From Symbiodinium natans (lineage: Eukaryota; Sar; Dinophyceae; Suessiales; Symbiodiniaceae): a stretch of 64,000 bases of DNA. Positions within the stretch are counted from its first letter, which is position 1. The number at the start of each line of letters is the position of its first letter. The notes under the pieces were generated by a model. The model ran no database searches. It had not been told where the DNA came from and saw nothing but the letters and a program-made list of their open reading frames with translations. The stretch is taken from positions 124,001 through 188,000 of the forward strand of contig CAJNDS010002570.1 of the NCBI GenBank assembly GCA_905221605.1. Direction: 5' to 3'. The position numbers and the translations under genes were made by a program. This document shows, in pieces, positions 41,111 to 51,417 of the stretch.

Positions 41111-44100
41111 GTCTGAATCAGGTGCCAATTTCGGTGGCCCCCGGCCCGAAAAAAAGGAATCATGGTGACGCCAATTGTGCGCAGCTGGGAGGGTTGCATT
41201 CAGCATTTGTAAGTGTTCTTGCAACCGACTGTCTTCAATGTGTTTCTGCACGCTGTGCCTCTTCGCAGTCATCCCGCCCACCTGTGAGAGACTTTCAAGT
41301 TTCTTTCCTCATAAGCCCAGTTAGAGCCTTCGCGAAGGATGTCATGCGGCGCCTCGTGGAGATGCTTTGCACGGTCTCGGCCCACGATACGCATGCGCCG
41401 GCCATACACGCAGCCTCATCTGACTGAGGTTGGGGACACCGGCCCCAAGGTTGTGAAGCAAAAGGACGGCGCAGACAAGAACGCTGCGGATCGGCTGGTG
41501 TGGCAGTCCGGGGCTCAGGACCTTCCTAGCAACTTTGTTGTTGCGAATTGGCTCCCCTCACTTTGTGTGGGGGCTTGTCAGAGGAAAGAGAATTGAGTCC
41601 GCTGTCAGGTCACAGGCCCGCGGGGTGTACAAGGCCCGGGCTGGCCCCTGAGTCCCATTCGCTGCTGGAGCCCTGATCCCCACTTCTCTTCAGGCGTTCT
41701 TGCACATTGCTTTTAAGTTCGTTGTCTTGTACGCGTTGTCTTTGACATAGGGCCTGAGATAGACTCCCCCTGGAGACCGACTTCGAGAGCAAGCTCCTGA
41801 CCACCAGCTCTGAGTACTACCGCTCAAAGGTGGCGGGGTGGACAGCAGCGTGCGCCCACGGTTTCCACGGTTACCGGTTGCCTCTTGGACATCGTAGCTG
41901 CTCAGTAGCTGCGCAGCATGATGGTCTCTGAGGTACTCATGCCCTCAATTCCTGCTCGAGATTCAGCGCCGGTTGGATGATGAGGTGCTGTGAGTTCGCT
42001 GACCATGGCATGCTGTGCCACCTGTTTCTTACACAGGAGAGTCGGCTGAGCCGATACCTCGACTCGACGTCCGAGAAGGATGCGCTTGATTCCTCTACCT
42101 CTGAAAGGGGTGCACTTCCCGACACTTCCCCCCGAGAGACTTCTCCTCTTTCTTATTTCTCCCGCTGTTCTCCGGCCCTTGGCTCAACCAGTGTAACATG
42201 GTGTATCTAACAGTAAGATACAGCCATGGCTCTGACAGTGTCTGACATGCAGTTGCAGCTCATCCCAAAGTATCCCATGCAAAGAGAGGTTGTCGGCGCA
42301 GAGCTGTCGTTTATCCATGCCCTACTTGCAAAGGAAGACCAGATGTCGACAGCATACTGATTGCGGGGCTCAGGTGTTGTAATTGACCACCCCAATCAGC
42401 ATCCTATGTGGCAAGCTGACGCAAGCGATGTGATTCGTAACTACGCCATGGAGTGCCAGTGCTGGCAAGGATTCTTCAATGCCACTGGGCAGGCAATTGG
42501 CGAAGGGCTGCCACAAGAAACGTCAAGATAGGGTACATGCGCTGCAGAAGCTGCATAATCCATATCCGCATATCCGCAGTGACCAAGGAGTCGTCAAGGG
42601 AGTCACCGCAGGAGCTCTTTGCACTCCAACGTGGCATAGGCTCTCAGAGACCCAAATGGCTCGCAGAGATTGTGAACAGTCGAGTCTGGAGGCCCTGGAG
42701 TGCATGCCGTGCTGGAAGGCCCACAACATTTCGGCAAGATCCCAACATCAGCCAACTTTCCCATTCCGCATGCTTTGCATCGCATATGGAAGGTTGGGTG
42801 TCCTTAGTGACTTCAAGCAGTCGAAGACCCAGAGAGGCAGGGGCTTCGCTGACCTCAGTCCTTAATTTCGTCTCTCGTTTCTCAGCTTCTCTGTGCCAAC
42901 ATCGGCAGCATTCGGAAATGAAGGTCTACGCACGGCTCACAGCGGATGCTCTGGCTTTCTACAAGGCCCGCAGCCACATTGCAGAACGGAAGCCTGTGCT
43001 GTTGCCTGTGCCTGGACATGCCTGGACTTTGGGGTACGTTAGCGCGGGGTATGGATGGGTGTGGTTTGACTTGGGTTTTGGGTTGCAATGTTGGCATCTT
43101 TAAGAAAGGACAAGCCGCAGATGATTCGCGACCCGTCGCTCGCTGAGTTTGAAGATGAGCTGGCCAGGATTCACTTTGAAGCCATCTTTTGCTTGTTGCC
43201 CTGGACCCTAAAACCCCGAATTCTTCTCCAACTCTAATTATTCCCGAATGCGTGGCAGAAGGGTTCCCGTCTTAAAAGGTTGGTTCCAGGGGTTCAGGAG
43301 GTCATCCAACATCGCGCGTTGTGTGTGCGCAAGCGCGAAGCATCCTCGAAGCGTGCGCGAGTGTCGCGAATCAGTCGCAGTCCGGGGTGCGTCATCCTCG
43401 TTTCTGTCGTCGCTTTGGAAGATTCCGCGTGCAAAAGTGCCGACAGTTAGGAGGATGAGGCATGTGGGGTGCGCGTCGTCACTTTTGGAGCAGTGAATGT
43501 GCATCAACAGCGCAAACAGTTACGAAGATGAGGCACGAGGATGCGACATGTGGGGTGCGCCATCCCCGTAACTGTCGTCGCTTTTGGAATTCGGGTTGGG
43601 GGGCGGTGGGGTGGGGGGTCGGACCAGATATTCTTGGTGTTTGTTTGTGAGACAGAGTAGCAGTGAGAAGATTGGCAGAAGCGCCTGTGTGGGGCGGGAG
43701 AGAGAGAGAGACTGAGAGAGGTATAGGGAGGGAGAAAAGGATGTGTCGTCGGTTCGATCTTGCTTGACAGGAACTTTGCTCCAGGACAGCTTCCGATTGT
43801 CTTGTATGTGCGCTTGTGCTGTTTCTCGGACGGCTTCCACCCATCTCCACGCCGGGCAATGGTGACTTTGGAGGACGGGTGGATTGCATGCATCATCCGA
43901 CGAGATGAGAATATGTAGATGTGGATGGTATTTAACGGAAACAACAATGATGAGAAAAGAAGGACAGATGGACAGACAGAAGCGAGAGAGAAAGAGAGAG
44001 AGAGAGAGACAGAGACTCAAAGAGATAAAGAGGGATAGACAAAGAGAAAGCGAGAGAGAGACAGCAGAAAAAGAGACAGCTAAATAGGTAGAGATGGATG

Positions 44101-44706
44101 AGACAGATTACGTCGGAACTCGCGTGGCGCAACCCGGCCGTCTGCATTCGGGTTCCTGGCCCCTATAAGGGTTTCTCCACCCGGCCGTCTGCATTCGGGT
44201 TCCTGGCCCATATCAGGGTTTCTCCAACTCCTGCTGACACTCTAAGGGTGCCAACTGCTGCCCCAGAGGGCGCCGCGAGCGACGTCGCACCCGAGGAGGC
44301 GGTGTCTTTTGGGATGTAAGGGGCTGATACATATTTATATGCATCTCTTATATTACATTGCACATATTTTGGTATATATATATATATATGACGCCCGGCA
44401 AGGGGGTTTAGGAAGCTTAGGGCCCGTTGAGGGTTAACGGAGGATCTGACTTTGCTGATTGCAGCCTTGCTTTCTTGGTCGTCTCTGGTCGTTGACTAGC
44501 GACATTCGAGTGTTGTGAGGGGCCAGTGACGAAGGTTTGTGAACGAACTCCTCATCTCCTGAAACAGCTTCAAATCTCTTCCCAACACCTCGTGTGCAGA
44601 AGTCAAGCGGTTCTGGTTTTTATGCCCTTAATGCCGTCTGAGACAACCTGCAAGTGGTTTCTTTGTCATCTCTCTTATGCAATAAGAAAAGAAGCAAGCC
44701 AGGTCA
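41111..44706. other. Scattered exon-like segments, no recognised gene
   Basis: Plus-strand segments with coding-like composition: about 41405-41545 (EVGDTGPKVVKQKDGADKN), 42226-42360 (ATG, MALTVSDMQLQLIPKYPMQ), 42918-42990 (KVYARLTADALAFYKARS), 43120-43190 (IRDPSLAEFEDELARIHFEA) and 44215-44315 (TPADTLRVPTAAPEG). They may be exons of one gene downstream of TrpCF, but no family motif is recognised. Diverged GTGGGGTGCG-containing repeats occupy about 43385-43600, a GA tract 43975-44080 and an AT run 44371-44389. Confidence 0.4.
44128..44222. repeat. 47-bp tandem duplication
   Basis: Two adjacent copies of a unit that starts ACCCGGCCGTCTGCATTCGG and ends GGGTTTCTCC, with three differences near the end. 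Confidence 0.9.
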
Positions 44707-44711
44707 GATTC
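44707..44711. repeat. Target-site duplication GATTC (5' copy)
   Basis: Matches GATTC at 51600-51604, immediately outside the two LTRs. Confidence 0.95.
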
Positions 44712-44893
44712 TGTCAAGAGTAGAAGCCTATTCAAGACAGCCTTGCATGTGTGCATGCAGGAAGATGACAGTGCTGCATTCGCAGCCCCTTTCCCAGCCA
44801 AGCTCAGACCAGTGACAGCAGTTCAAAAGGTCTGTGTGCTAGTGTGGTTGTTAACGGTTCATAAGTCCTCTTCAGCCCGCGCCTGCTTTTGCA
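44712..44893 (+). repeat. 5' LTR of the copia element
   Basis: 182 bp, starts TGTCAAGAGTAGAAG and ends GCCTGCTTTTGCA. Identical by eye to 51418-51599. It should contain the promoter; no TATA box is obvious. Confidence 0.96.
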
Positions 44894-44905
44894 TGGTAGC
44901 GGAGC
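44894..44905 (+). other. Primer binding site (initiator tRNA-Met type)
   Basis: TGGTAGCGGAGC directly abuts the 5' LTR. It is complementary to the CCA end of an initiator tRNA-Met-like acceptor stem, as is common for copia elements; it differs by one or two bases from the animal and plant versions. Confidence 0.85.
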
Positions 44906-44914
44906 GGCTCTGAC

Positions 44915-45748
44915 CCAGGGAGCTGCTCGGACAAGGAGGTTGCCTTCGAGGCACCCCTTGCAGCCAGTTGGTTGCGCCCTGCGCACCCCTGGCAGCCTGT
45001 GGTCAACACGGGCAAGGGCTGGGGCAAACCCAGCAAAGGAGCCCAGAAGGGCAAGAAAGGACCAGGCCGGTCAAGGTCTGAAAGGCAGGGCCAGAGAGCC
45101 CAAGGAGATCGTGGACGAGATCGCCCTGCTGGTGAGCCGGACCAGCAGATCCAGGCAAAGGCAAAGAAGAGGCCGAACAAGAAGAAAAGGAGAGGAGGAA
45201 GGTCGGACAAGGCCTTGTTGAGGAGAAGCCACCAAGGCTTTAGCGAAGCAGCAGAGGAGTTAGTGACGAGGACAGCCCAGGCAAAGCCGAAACCAAAGAA
45301 GCGGTACAGGCTGAGGATCACCCCGAAGATCGAGAGGTTGAGGGAAGAGTGGCCCCGGCTTAGCTTCAGTGAAAGGACTGCTCGAAAGACAGAACTTCGC
45401 AAATCGGGTCTTATCCCGCCTGGGTCCGTTGGAGAACACATCGTCCGGGAGTTTGCGGAGGCTTGCGACACTTGCGACGAGCGAACAAAGAAGCAGCGTG
45501 AGCCAACTCTCCTTGCAGCCAGTCGGGCTGTGAAGAGGCAGATCCGTGCGCTTCGTCTGAGGAAAGAGGAGAAGAAGGAAAAGAAGAATAGAAGAAAGAA
45601 GCGGCAGCCACTTCTCACCGAGGACGAGGCGGACGACGAAGGCCAGGGTGACGAGGAGTCGGATCCTGACGGTGATCACCGTTCTCTTGGTGGTCGCCAT
45701 GGAGGCTTTGATCCAGGAGCTCCGGGCACAGTTGCAGCAGTCAGGTGA
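44915..45748 (+). CDS. Lys/Arg-rich leader open frame of the copia element, no ATG
   Basis: An open frame of about 278 codons runs from a stop at 44912-44914 to 45748 and overlaps the gag start by 50 nt in another frame. It has strongly basic stretches (KKRPNKKKRRGGRSDK) and an acidic end (LTEDEADDEGQGDEES). No ATG occurs anywhere in the frame. Its middle (LRKSGLIPPGSVGEHIVREF) looks like structured protein. It may be translated from a near-cognate codon, be expressed by shifting or splicing, or be a former 5' gag extension. Confidence 0.5.
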   Translation, partial: PGSCSDKEVAFEAPLAASWLRPAHPWQPVVNTGKGWGKPSKGAQKGKKGPGRSRSERQGQRAQGDRGRDRPAGEPDQQIQAKAKKRPNKKKRRGGRSDKALLRRSHQGFSEAAEELVTRTAQAKPKPKKRYRLRITPKIERLREEWPRLSFSERTARKTELRKSGLIPPGSVGEHIVREFAEACDTCDERTKKQREPTLLAASRAVKRQIRALRLRKEEKKEKKNRRKKRQPLLTEDEADDEGQGDEESDPDGDHRSLGGRHGGFDPGAPGTVAAVR

Positions 45749-48500
45749 AGCCATGGCTGCAATGCAACAGCAGATGCTGGTGCAAGGCCAGCAGCTGCAG
45801 GAGCTACGGGAAGCTCAGGCCGCCAGTTCAAGTGTGGCCCAGGCACCAGTGAGCCCACCGGCCCAGGTTGCTGCTACAGCGCCGGGTCAGGGAGGTGTCT
45901 TTGGGCTGCTCCCCTTGGTGGACACAAGAGGGCTCGGAAAGCCTGAGGTGTTTAAAGGAGATCCAGCAACCTTCAACGACTGGGTCTTCATCCTTCGGAG
46001 CTACATGGGGGCGATGGACAGGAGGTACCAAGCCTTACTCCAGAAGGCCGAGTCGTCGGAAATCCAACTTTGGAACCGACTTCTCACTGAGGAGGAGCAA
46101 GGGCTGTCGACTCAGCTCTACTACGTCCTGGTGATGCTCTGCAGGGGACGTGCGCTGGACAAGCTGCACAACTGTGGGGACAATGAAGGTGTCGAGGCCT
46201 ATCGGCAGCTCTACCTGGAGTACAACCCGAAGCTCAACTCCAGATATGTGGGTCTGCTCCTGGAGATCCTGCGCTACAAGTTCGAAGGGGATTTGGTCAG
46301 TTGCATCGAGTCCTTTGAGCGCAAGGTGAGGGAGTACGAGAAGCAGTCTGGGAAGGACGTGGACGACGAAACCGTCATCGGGATTGTCATTCTGGGAGTG
46401 GAAGACCAGACGGTCAAGGAGCACCTCATTAGGCACTCATCCAGGCTTGACACCTGGAAGAAGATGAGAGCGGAGATCATAGAGATTGCCCGCACGCAGA
46501 AGTACTTGCAAAGCACGCCTCAACCGATGGACGTAGGAGGCCTACCAAAGAAGCCGCATAAGGGTTCCCCGAAGGGCGCCAAGGGTGATGGAAAAGGCGA
46601 CAAGGGCAAGAGCACCGGCAAGGACGCTGGCGGAAAGAAGGGTGGAGACAAAGGAGGCAAGGGCGACAAGAAGAAGGGCCCGTGCTTCTACTGTCAGAAA
46701 CCCGGCCACACAAAGGCCGAGTGCAGGAAGCGAGCCGCGGACTTGAAAAAGGCCGAGAACAAAGGTAGGACGGCTGCAGCAGCCCCGGAAACCCAAGAGG
46801 AGCCCGAAAGTGAAGGCCTAGCAGCCTCAACCTTGTGTGTTGCAACTGTAGCAAACCCTGAAACCCACTGTAGGATCCTTGTAGACACAGGGGCTGGGGG
46901 TGGTTTGGCTCCGGTTGGCTTTGACAACAAGGCCGTCGAGGTTGCAGGTGACAGGGTCCGCATGAACACGGTCACGGGAGAAGCCTTGGAATTGGGTAAG
47001 TGCAAGACTTCGTCGCTCAAGCATGGGGATGTGCCAGTTGAGTTTAACTACAGGGAAAGCAACAGCGTCCAGTTTCCTGTTATCTCCATGTCAGAAGCCA
47101 GTCAGAAGGGAACCTGGTTGGTGGTAGGGCCCTCGCACCAATTCCTCGTAGGTCGCTGTGGTGGTGAGCAACTCAAGAAAGCTTTGAAGGAAGTCCCAAA
47201 AGTTCCTTTAGTGAAGGATAAAGGTGTCTACTGGTTGGAAGCGACTATGGGTAAGCCGCCCCAGAACCCTGAAAGGCATAGGATCGCAGCTCCAACAGCT
47301 CGGGAAGCCAGACCGGAGGTAGCGGATAGCGCCCCGGGAGTGGAGGTAGCTGACAGCACCCCACCTGCCCAGGTGGATGCGAGGCCTCTTGGCGACGCTC
47401 CCCTGGAAGAGCCGCCTGAACCTGAAGGAGAGGCCGGGCGTAAGGCTAAGCACAAGAAGGTACCCCCGAGTGTCAGTGCTGAGATGCGTGCTGAACACGA
47501 GTTAACACACCTTCCATTTCGGAGTTGGTGTGAGTCTTGCGTGGTGGGGAAGGGCACCGAAGACTTCCATCAAAGGCGCCAAGAAGAAAAGAAAAAGGAC
47601 GTAGCAAGGTACTGTATCGACTACTGCTTCTTCACGAAAGCCTTGTCCCAGGAAGCAGCTTCCACTGACGCCAAGGACATCCTCGAGGCCAAAGCTGGTG
47701 CCAAGGCCGTTTTGGTTTGCAGGGACCAAAAGTCAGGGGCTCTGTTTACGGGTGTAGCTAACAGCAAGGGCACCGGGGATCCGTATTCCATGGCTTTTGG
47801 GCTAGAAGGGATGAAGTTCTGTGGTCACCCAGACATGATAGTTGTTAGCGATACTGAGCCAGCTATCAAAAGTTTAGGTGAAGAACTTGTTAAGAGGTAC
47901 CCCAAGAAAGCAAGCAGTCAACCAGTGCCCAAAGGAGACCACAAGGCCAACGGTGCAGCTGAGCGAGCTGTGCTGGAACTTAGCAACCAAGTCAGGACCC
48001 TTAAGGTAGCCTTTGAACAAAGGTACCCCACCATTAAGGTCACAGAGGACTCGCTCGTGTTTCCTTGGATGGTTCGTCACGCAGGATGGCTTTGTACAAG
48101 GTATGGCATCAAGCATGACGGTCGTACAGCCTACGAGAGGCTTCGGGGTAGGACCTACAAGGGCGAAGTTGTTGAGTTTGGAGAGGTCGTTCTGTTCCGT
48201 ATTTCGAATCAGAACTTAAGAAAGCTTGAGGATCGTTGGTCATGTGGGGTTTGGCTAGGCAAAAGTTTGAGCAACGATGAGCACTTCGTGGCAACAGCCA
48301 ACGGCATCCAGAGGTGTCGCTCGGTTCGTAGGCGAGTTGAGGCCAAGCGCTTTGACCCCACGTTTGTTCTGAGGATGGTAGGCACACCTTGGCAGCCTCG
48401 AGGCACGCCAGAAAGGACCCCCGATGCTCCGGGAAGACCCTTGCCAGCTGGAAGGTTGGAGGGTGTAGTGGCTAAACCTCGTGGTGTACATCACGGTTGA
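45699..48500 (+). CDS. Copia gag-protease-integrase polyprotein
   Basis: ATG 45699 (GCCATGG context) begins MEALIQELRAQLQQSGEAM, a coiled-coil start. Gag follows (KPEVFKGDPATFNDWVFIL), a Lys/Gly-rich linker, and a CCHC zinc knuckle CFYCQKPGHTKAEC at about 46682-46724. The aspartic protease motif VDTGAGG lies at about 46880. The integrase has an HHCC-type zinc region (HELTHLPFRSWCESC, about 47498-47545), the first Asp in YCIDYCFF, the second in VVSDTEPAIK and the catalytic Glu in NGAAERAV. The frame ends at TGA 48498-48500 just before the RT; a +1 shift near 48480 would join it to the next frame, where the family has one continuous pol. Confidence 0.93.
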   Translation: MEALIQELRAQLQQSGEAMAAMQQQMLVQGQQLQELREAQAASSSVAQAPVSPPAQVAATAPGQGGVFGLLPLVDTRGLGKPEVFKGDPATFNDWVFILRSYMGAMDRRYQALLQKAESSEIQLWNRLLTEEEQGLSTQLYYVLVMLCRGRALDKLHNCGDNEGVEAYRQLYLEYNPKLNSRYVGLLLEILRYKFEGDLVSCIESFERKVREYEKQSGKDVDDETVIGIVILGVEDQTVKEHLIRHSSRLDTWKKMRAEIIEIARTQKYLQSTPQPMDVGGLPKKPHKGSPKGAKGDGKGDKGKSTGKDAGGKKGGDKGGKGDKKKGPCFYCQKPGHTKAECRKRAADLKKAENKGRTAAAAPETQEEPESEGLAASTLCVATVANPETHCRILVDTGAGGGLAPVGFDNKAVEVAGDRVRMNTVTGEALELGKCKTSSLKHGDVPVEFNYRESNSVQFPVISMSEASQKGTWLVVGPSHQFLVGRCGGEQLKKALKEVPKVPLVKDKGVYWLEATMGKPPQNPERHRIAAPTAREARPEVADSAPGVEVADSTPPAQVDARPLGDAPLEEPPEPEGEAGRKAKHKKVPPSVSAEMRAEHELTHLPFRSWCESCVVGKGTEDFHQRRQEEKKKDVARYCIDYCFFTKALSQEAASTDAKDILEAKAGAKAVLVCRDQKSGALFTGVANSKGTGDPYSMAFGLEGMKFCGHPDMIVVSDTEPAIKSLGEELVKRYPKKASSQPVPKGDHKANGAAERAVLELSNQVRTLKVAFEQRYPTIKVTEDSLVFPWMVRHAGWLCTRYGIKHDGRTAYERLRGRTYKGEVVEFGEVVLFRISNQNLRKLEDRWSCGVWLGKSLSNDEHFVATANGIQRCRSVRRRVEAKRFDPTFVLRMVGTPWQPRGTPERTPDAPGRPLPAGRLEGVVAKPRGVHHG

Positions 48501-50193
48501 AAGACAGATCAAGCATGGTAGGACACCAGGCTGCCCTGGGTGCGATACCTCTTACGGTGACGCCCCAGTCAAGCACAATGCCACGTGCAGAGCCAGGTTT
48601 GAAAAGCTGTGCAGAGAACCTGTGGTTGCGGAAACAGCGCCCGGGGACGGCACAGTTGAGCCATCAAGCAATGGAGGGGATGATCCGATGGGTGCCGGCC
48701 CTGGCCCCTCGGATAAGCAGGCAAGTTCAGAGGCCGCGGGTAGTCGCGCCTCTGGGTCTGGCTCGGTGGCTGCCGGTTCTGGCGCCCCGAGTGAAAGAAA
48801 GCGAGGTGGGTTGGACCTTAGCGACAGCCCCCTCAAGGAGGCCAGGACCTCAGAACCTGCTCGGGCCTCAGACAGCCCAAGGTCCCCTAGCAGAAAGCGT
48901 GAAGCGGAAGGCAAACCGGAGGAGGTTGAAGAAGAAATGGTGGCAGGATTGCCAACAATGCACGTGGCGGCCATGGTGATCAGTGACAGAATGATCGCAT
49001 CAGCAGCGAAGGAGCTCGAGAAACCGGTCTACGATGAGAAGACTGGAAAGTTGCTGGACCCCGAGAAGGTGAAGATCGGGAGGATGAAAGAGATGACCAA
49101 GATGGAGTCCTTTGGAGTCAAAGGCGACATCACATATGATGAAGCCAAGGCGAAGGGGCTCAGACTGGTGAAATCCAGGTGGATCGACACCGAGAAGGAG
49201 ATCGAAGGGAAGCCTGGAGTCAGGAGTCGCTTGGTCGCTCAGGAAGTGAACACTTACAAGCGAGAAGATGTATCGATGGGAACGCCTCCCATTCGAGTGC
49301 ATCGAGCTGTGATTTCGCACGCAGCCACAGCGAGGCCCGGTGAGAGCAAGAGCAAGAAGCTGATCGGAAGATATGATGTGAGCGTGGCCTTCTTCCACGC
49401 CGACAACAGCGAAAAGATTGGGGTAATACCCCCGGCGTCAGAAGGAACTCCCAACATCATCTGGGAGTTGCACAAGGCGATGAACGGAACCCGGGAAGCC
49501 TCTAGGCAATGGGGAGTGAAGATCCGTGAGGTGAAAACAAGACACAATTTCGACGAGCTGCTGTTGTGCCCCAACACCTACTACTTGAAAGAGCATGATC
49601 TATGCTTGTCGTGCCACGGTGACGATTTCCTGGCGAGTGGAGAAAGAGAAGCTCTCGACATGCTGGACAAGATCATGGAGGAGAACTACGAGGTGAAAGT
49701 GCTACCGAGAATCGGTGACCCAGCTCATGGAGGGGAAGTCTCAGAAGGACGCCATCTTGGGCGCCTGATCAAGTGGACAGGCTCAGGATTTACCTGGGAA
49801 TGCGACCCCAAGTTTGCCCCACAAGTCATCGAGGAACTCGAGCTAAAAGGGTGCAAAGGAGTTGACACTCCTGCTTCGAAGGCCACAGGCGTGGGAAACA
49901 GAGAAGTGGAGAAGGAGCTCAGCCGTGAGAGGGCCGAGGTCTTCAGACGAGTGACTGGCACCATCCTTTACATGGCAGTCGACCGTCCCTCGTTGCAGTA
50001 CGCAGCAAGTGAACTGGCTGAAGGGATGAGCAAGCCCTTGGAGATTCATTGGCTAAGGCTGAAGCGCGTCGGAAAGTACATTGCCAAGTACCCCGTCGAG
50101 AAATGGCACTTCGAATTGCAAGAAGCACCTGCGCAGCTAGAGTCCTTCTCAGACTCAGACTGGGCAACAGATCGCAGAACCAGAAGGCTATGA
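48469..50193 (+). CDS. Copia reverse transcriptase and start of RNase H
   Basis: The frame is open from 48469; no ATG is expected because it is the continuation of pol. It starts YITVERQIKHGRTPGCPGC, a linker conserved in dinoflagellate copia elements, followed by a Ser/Gly/Ala-rich spacer. RT motifs: KSRWIDTEKEIEGKPGVRSR, GRYDVSVAFFHAD (first Asp), CHGDDFLASG (DD box; YVDD is replaced by HGDD). RNase H starts SFSDSDWATD at about 50146. The frame stops at 50191-50193 through a one-base loss near 50185; the remainder continues in another frame. Confidence 0.9.
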   Translation, partial: WLNLVVYITVERQIKHGRTPGCPGCDTSYGDAPVKHNATCRARFEKLCREPVVAETAPGDGTVEPSSNGGDDPMGAGPGPSDKQASSEAAGSRASGSGSVAAGSGAPSERKRGGLDLSDSPLKEARTSEPARASDSPRSPSRKREAEGKPEEVEEEMVAGLPTMHVAAMVISDRMIASAAKELEKPVYDEKTGKLLDPEKVKIGRMKEMTKMESFGVKGDITYDEAKAKGLRLVKSRWIDTEKEIEGKPGVRSRLVAQEVNTYKREDVSMGTPPIRVHRAVISHAATARPGESKSKKLIGRYDVSVAFFHADNSEKIGVIPPASEGTPNIIWELHKAMNGTREASRQWGVKIREVKTRHNFDELLLCPNTYYLKEHDLCLSCHGDDFLASGEREALDMLDKIMEENYEVKVLPRIGDPAHGGEVSEGRHLGRLIKWTGSGFTWECDPKFAPQVIEELELKGCKGVDTPASKATGVGNREVEKELSRERAEVFRRVTGTILYMAVDRPSLQYAASELAEGMSKPLEIHWLRLKRVGKYIAKYPVEKWHFELQEAPAQLESFSDSDWATDRRTRRL

Positions 50194-51284
50194 GTTCCAC
50201 GTATCAGAGGTTTGGGAAGCACCTCCTAGACACGAGTTGTGGTCGACAAAGTCTCGTGGCCCTATCGTCGGGTGAGGCCGAGTTCTATGCCATGGTCAAG
50301 ACAGCAGCAGAAGGAAAGCTTACAACAGAGATCCTCCGACACTTTGGTTGGAAGGTCGAGCACCGAGTGCTGAGCGATAGCTCGGCCGCCAGGTCGATGG
50401 CACAGAGGGTAGGGTGTGGAAAAGTCAAGCACTTATCCCTGAAGGAGATGTGGATACAGCAAGCAGTTCGAAACAAAGAACTTTCCATAGGCAAAGTGGA
50501 TACGCTCATGAACATCTCGGATCTTGGCACGAAGGCTTTAGAAGCAGCCAGAATGGACTCGCTGATGAAGCAGCTGCCCTTGGAAAGGGGCATCGTGGCA
50601 GCTGTGGTCAGCTGCTGTTTGGAGAAAGTCCAAGCAGCTCCAGTTCAGAGTGAAGAGGTCTGGTGGTTGAACCTTTACTTAGGGTTGGTTCACCTGTTGG
50701 CCTTGGTTGGGTTGCTGTTTGCCAGCTACAAGGGAGTTGAAGTGCTTTTGAAAGGTTGGCACTGGTTGTGTGGAAGGGGCAATAGGCCCAGTGTAGCGCA
50801 GTCCAGTGCAGCCATGGCACTCAGTCGTCGTGACACTCCTCGTGGCAGCGGTGCTGAGGAGGCTCAACACAGTGCAGAGGTTCCTACAACACGGATGCCA
50901 TCTGTCCCCGAGGGAACCTCCGTGCTGAGATCCCCTGCTGGACAGAGTGACAGTGACAGGATGAGTTTCCGTGGTGACGCCAGAACTGGTGTCGACGATC
51001 GAGTCAGAGTGGTGAGAGATACCTTGAGCCTGCTCACGGTGGAAGAACTCAAGAGTGGCCTACGAGTGGAAGGGCTCCAGGTGACAGGGTTGAAGCAAGA
51101 CCTGATGGAGCGACTTCTGCACAAGTTCGATGGTGGAGATGAATCGCTGTCGGACCGGCCAAGCACCAAGCAGCTGAGGTATGTGCTCTACATCCATCGT
51201 CATCGAGCCCAATGCCGAATTCAGTATGAGAATCTTCGGACTCGTGAAGAGACTTCGAAGTGGATCGCCAACTGGAAGGTCTGA
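50186..51284 (+). CDS. Copia RNase H C-terminal part with transmembrane and SAP-like tail
   Basis: This frame resumes RNase H: QSLVALSSGEAEFYAMVKTA, VLSDSSAARSMAQRVG, VDTLMNISDLGTKAL. Beyond the usual end of copia pol it adds about 220 residues: a hydrophobic segment LYLGLVHLLALVGLLFASY (about 50670-50728) that could span a membrane, a Ser/Arg-rich stretch, a SAP-like DNA-binding motif (LTVEELKSGLRVEGL ... LKQDLMERLL, about 51030-51115) and a C-terminal PSTKQLRYVLYIHRH segment. It stops at 51284. SAP motifs usually bind AT-rich chromatin DNA; a targeting role is inference. Confidence 0.8.
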
Positions 51285-51410
51285 GTGGATCTTGAGACGG
51301 GCTGGCAACTGCGTGACTCCTGGGAACAGTGAGCCGAAGCTGGGAGTGAGACAGCGTGAATAGGCAGGTCCAGTAGCAACAGGCCAAGGTACCTGGCCAG
51401 TTCCTCCTGT

Positions 51411-51417
51411 GGAGGGG
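51411..51417 (+). other. Polypurine tract before the 3' LTR
   Basis: GGAGGGG lies directly upstream of the 3' LTR start TGTCAAG, in the position of the plus-strand primer. Confidence 0.75.
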
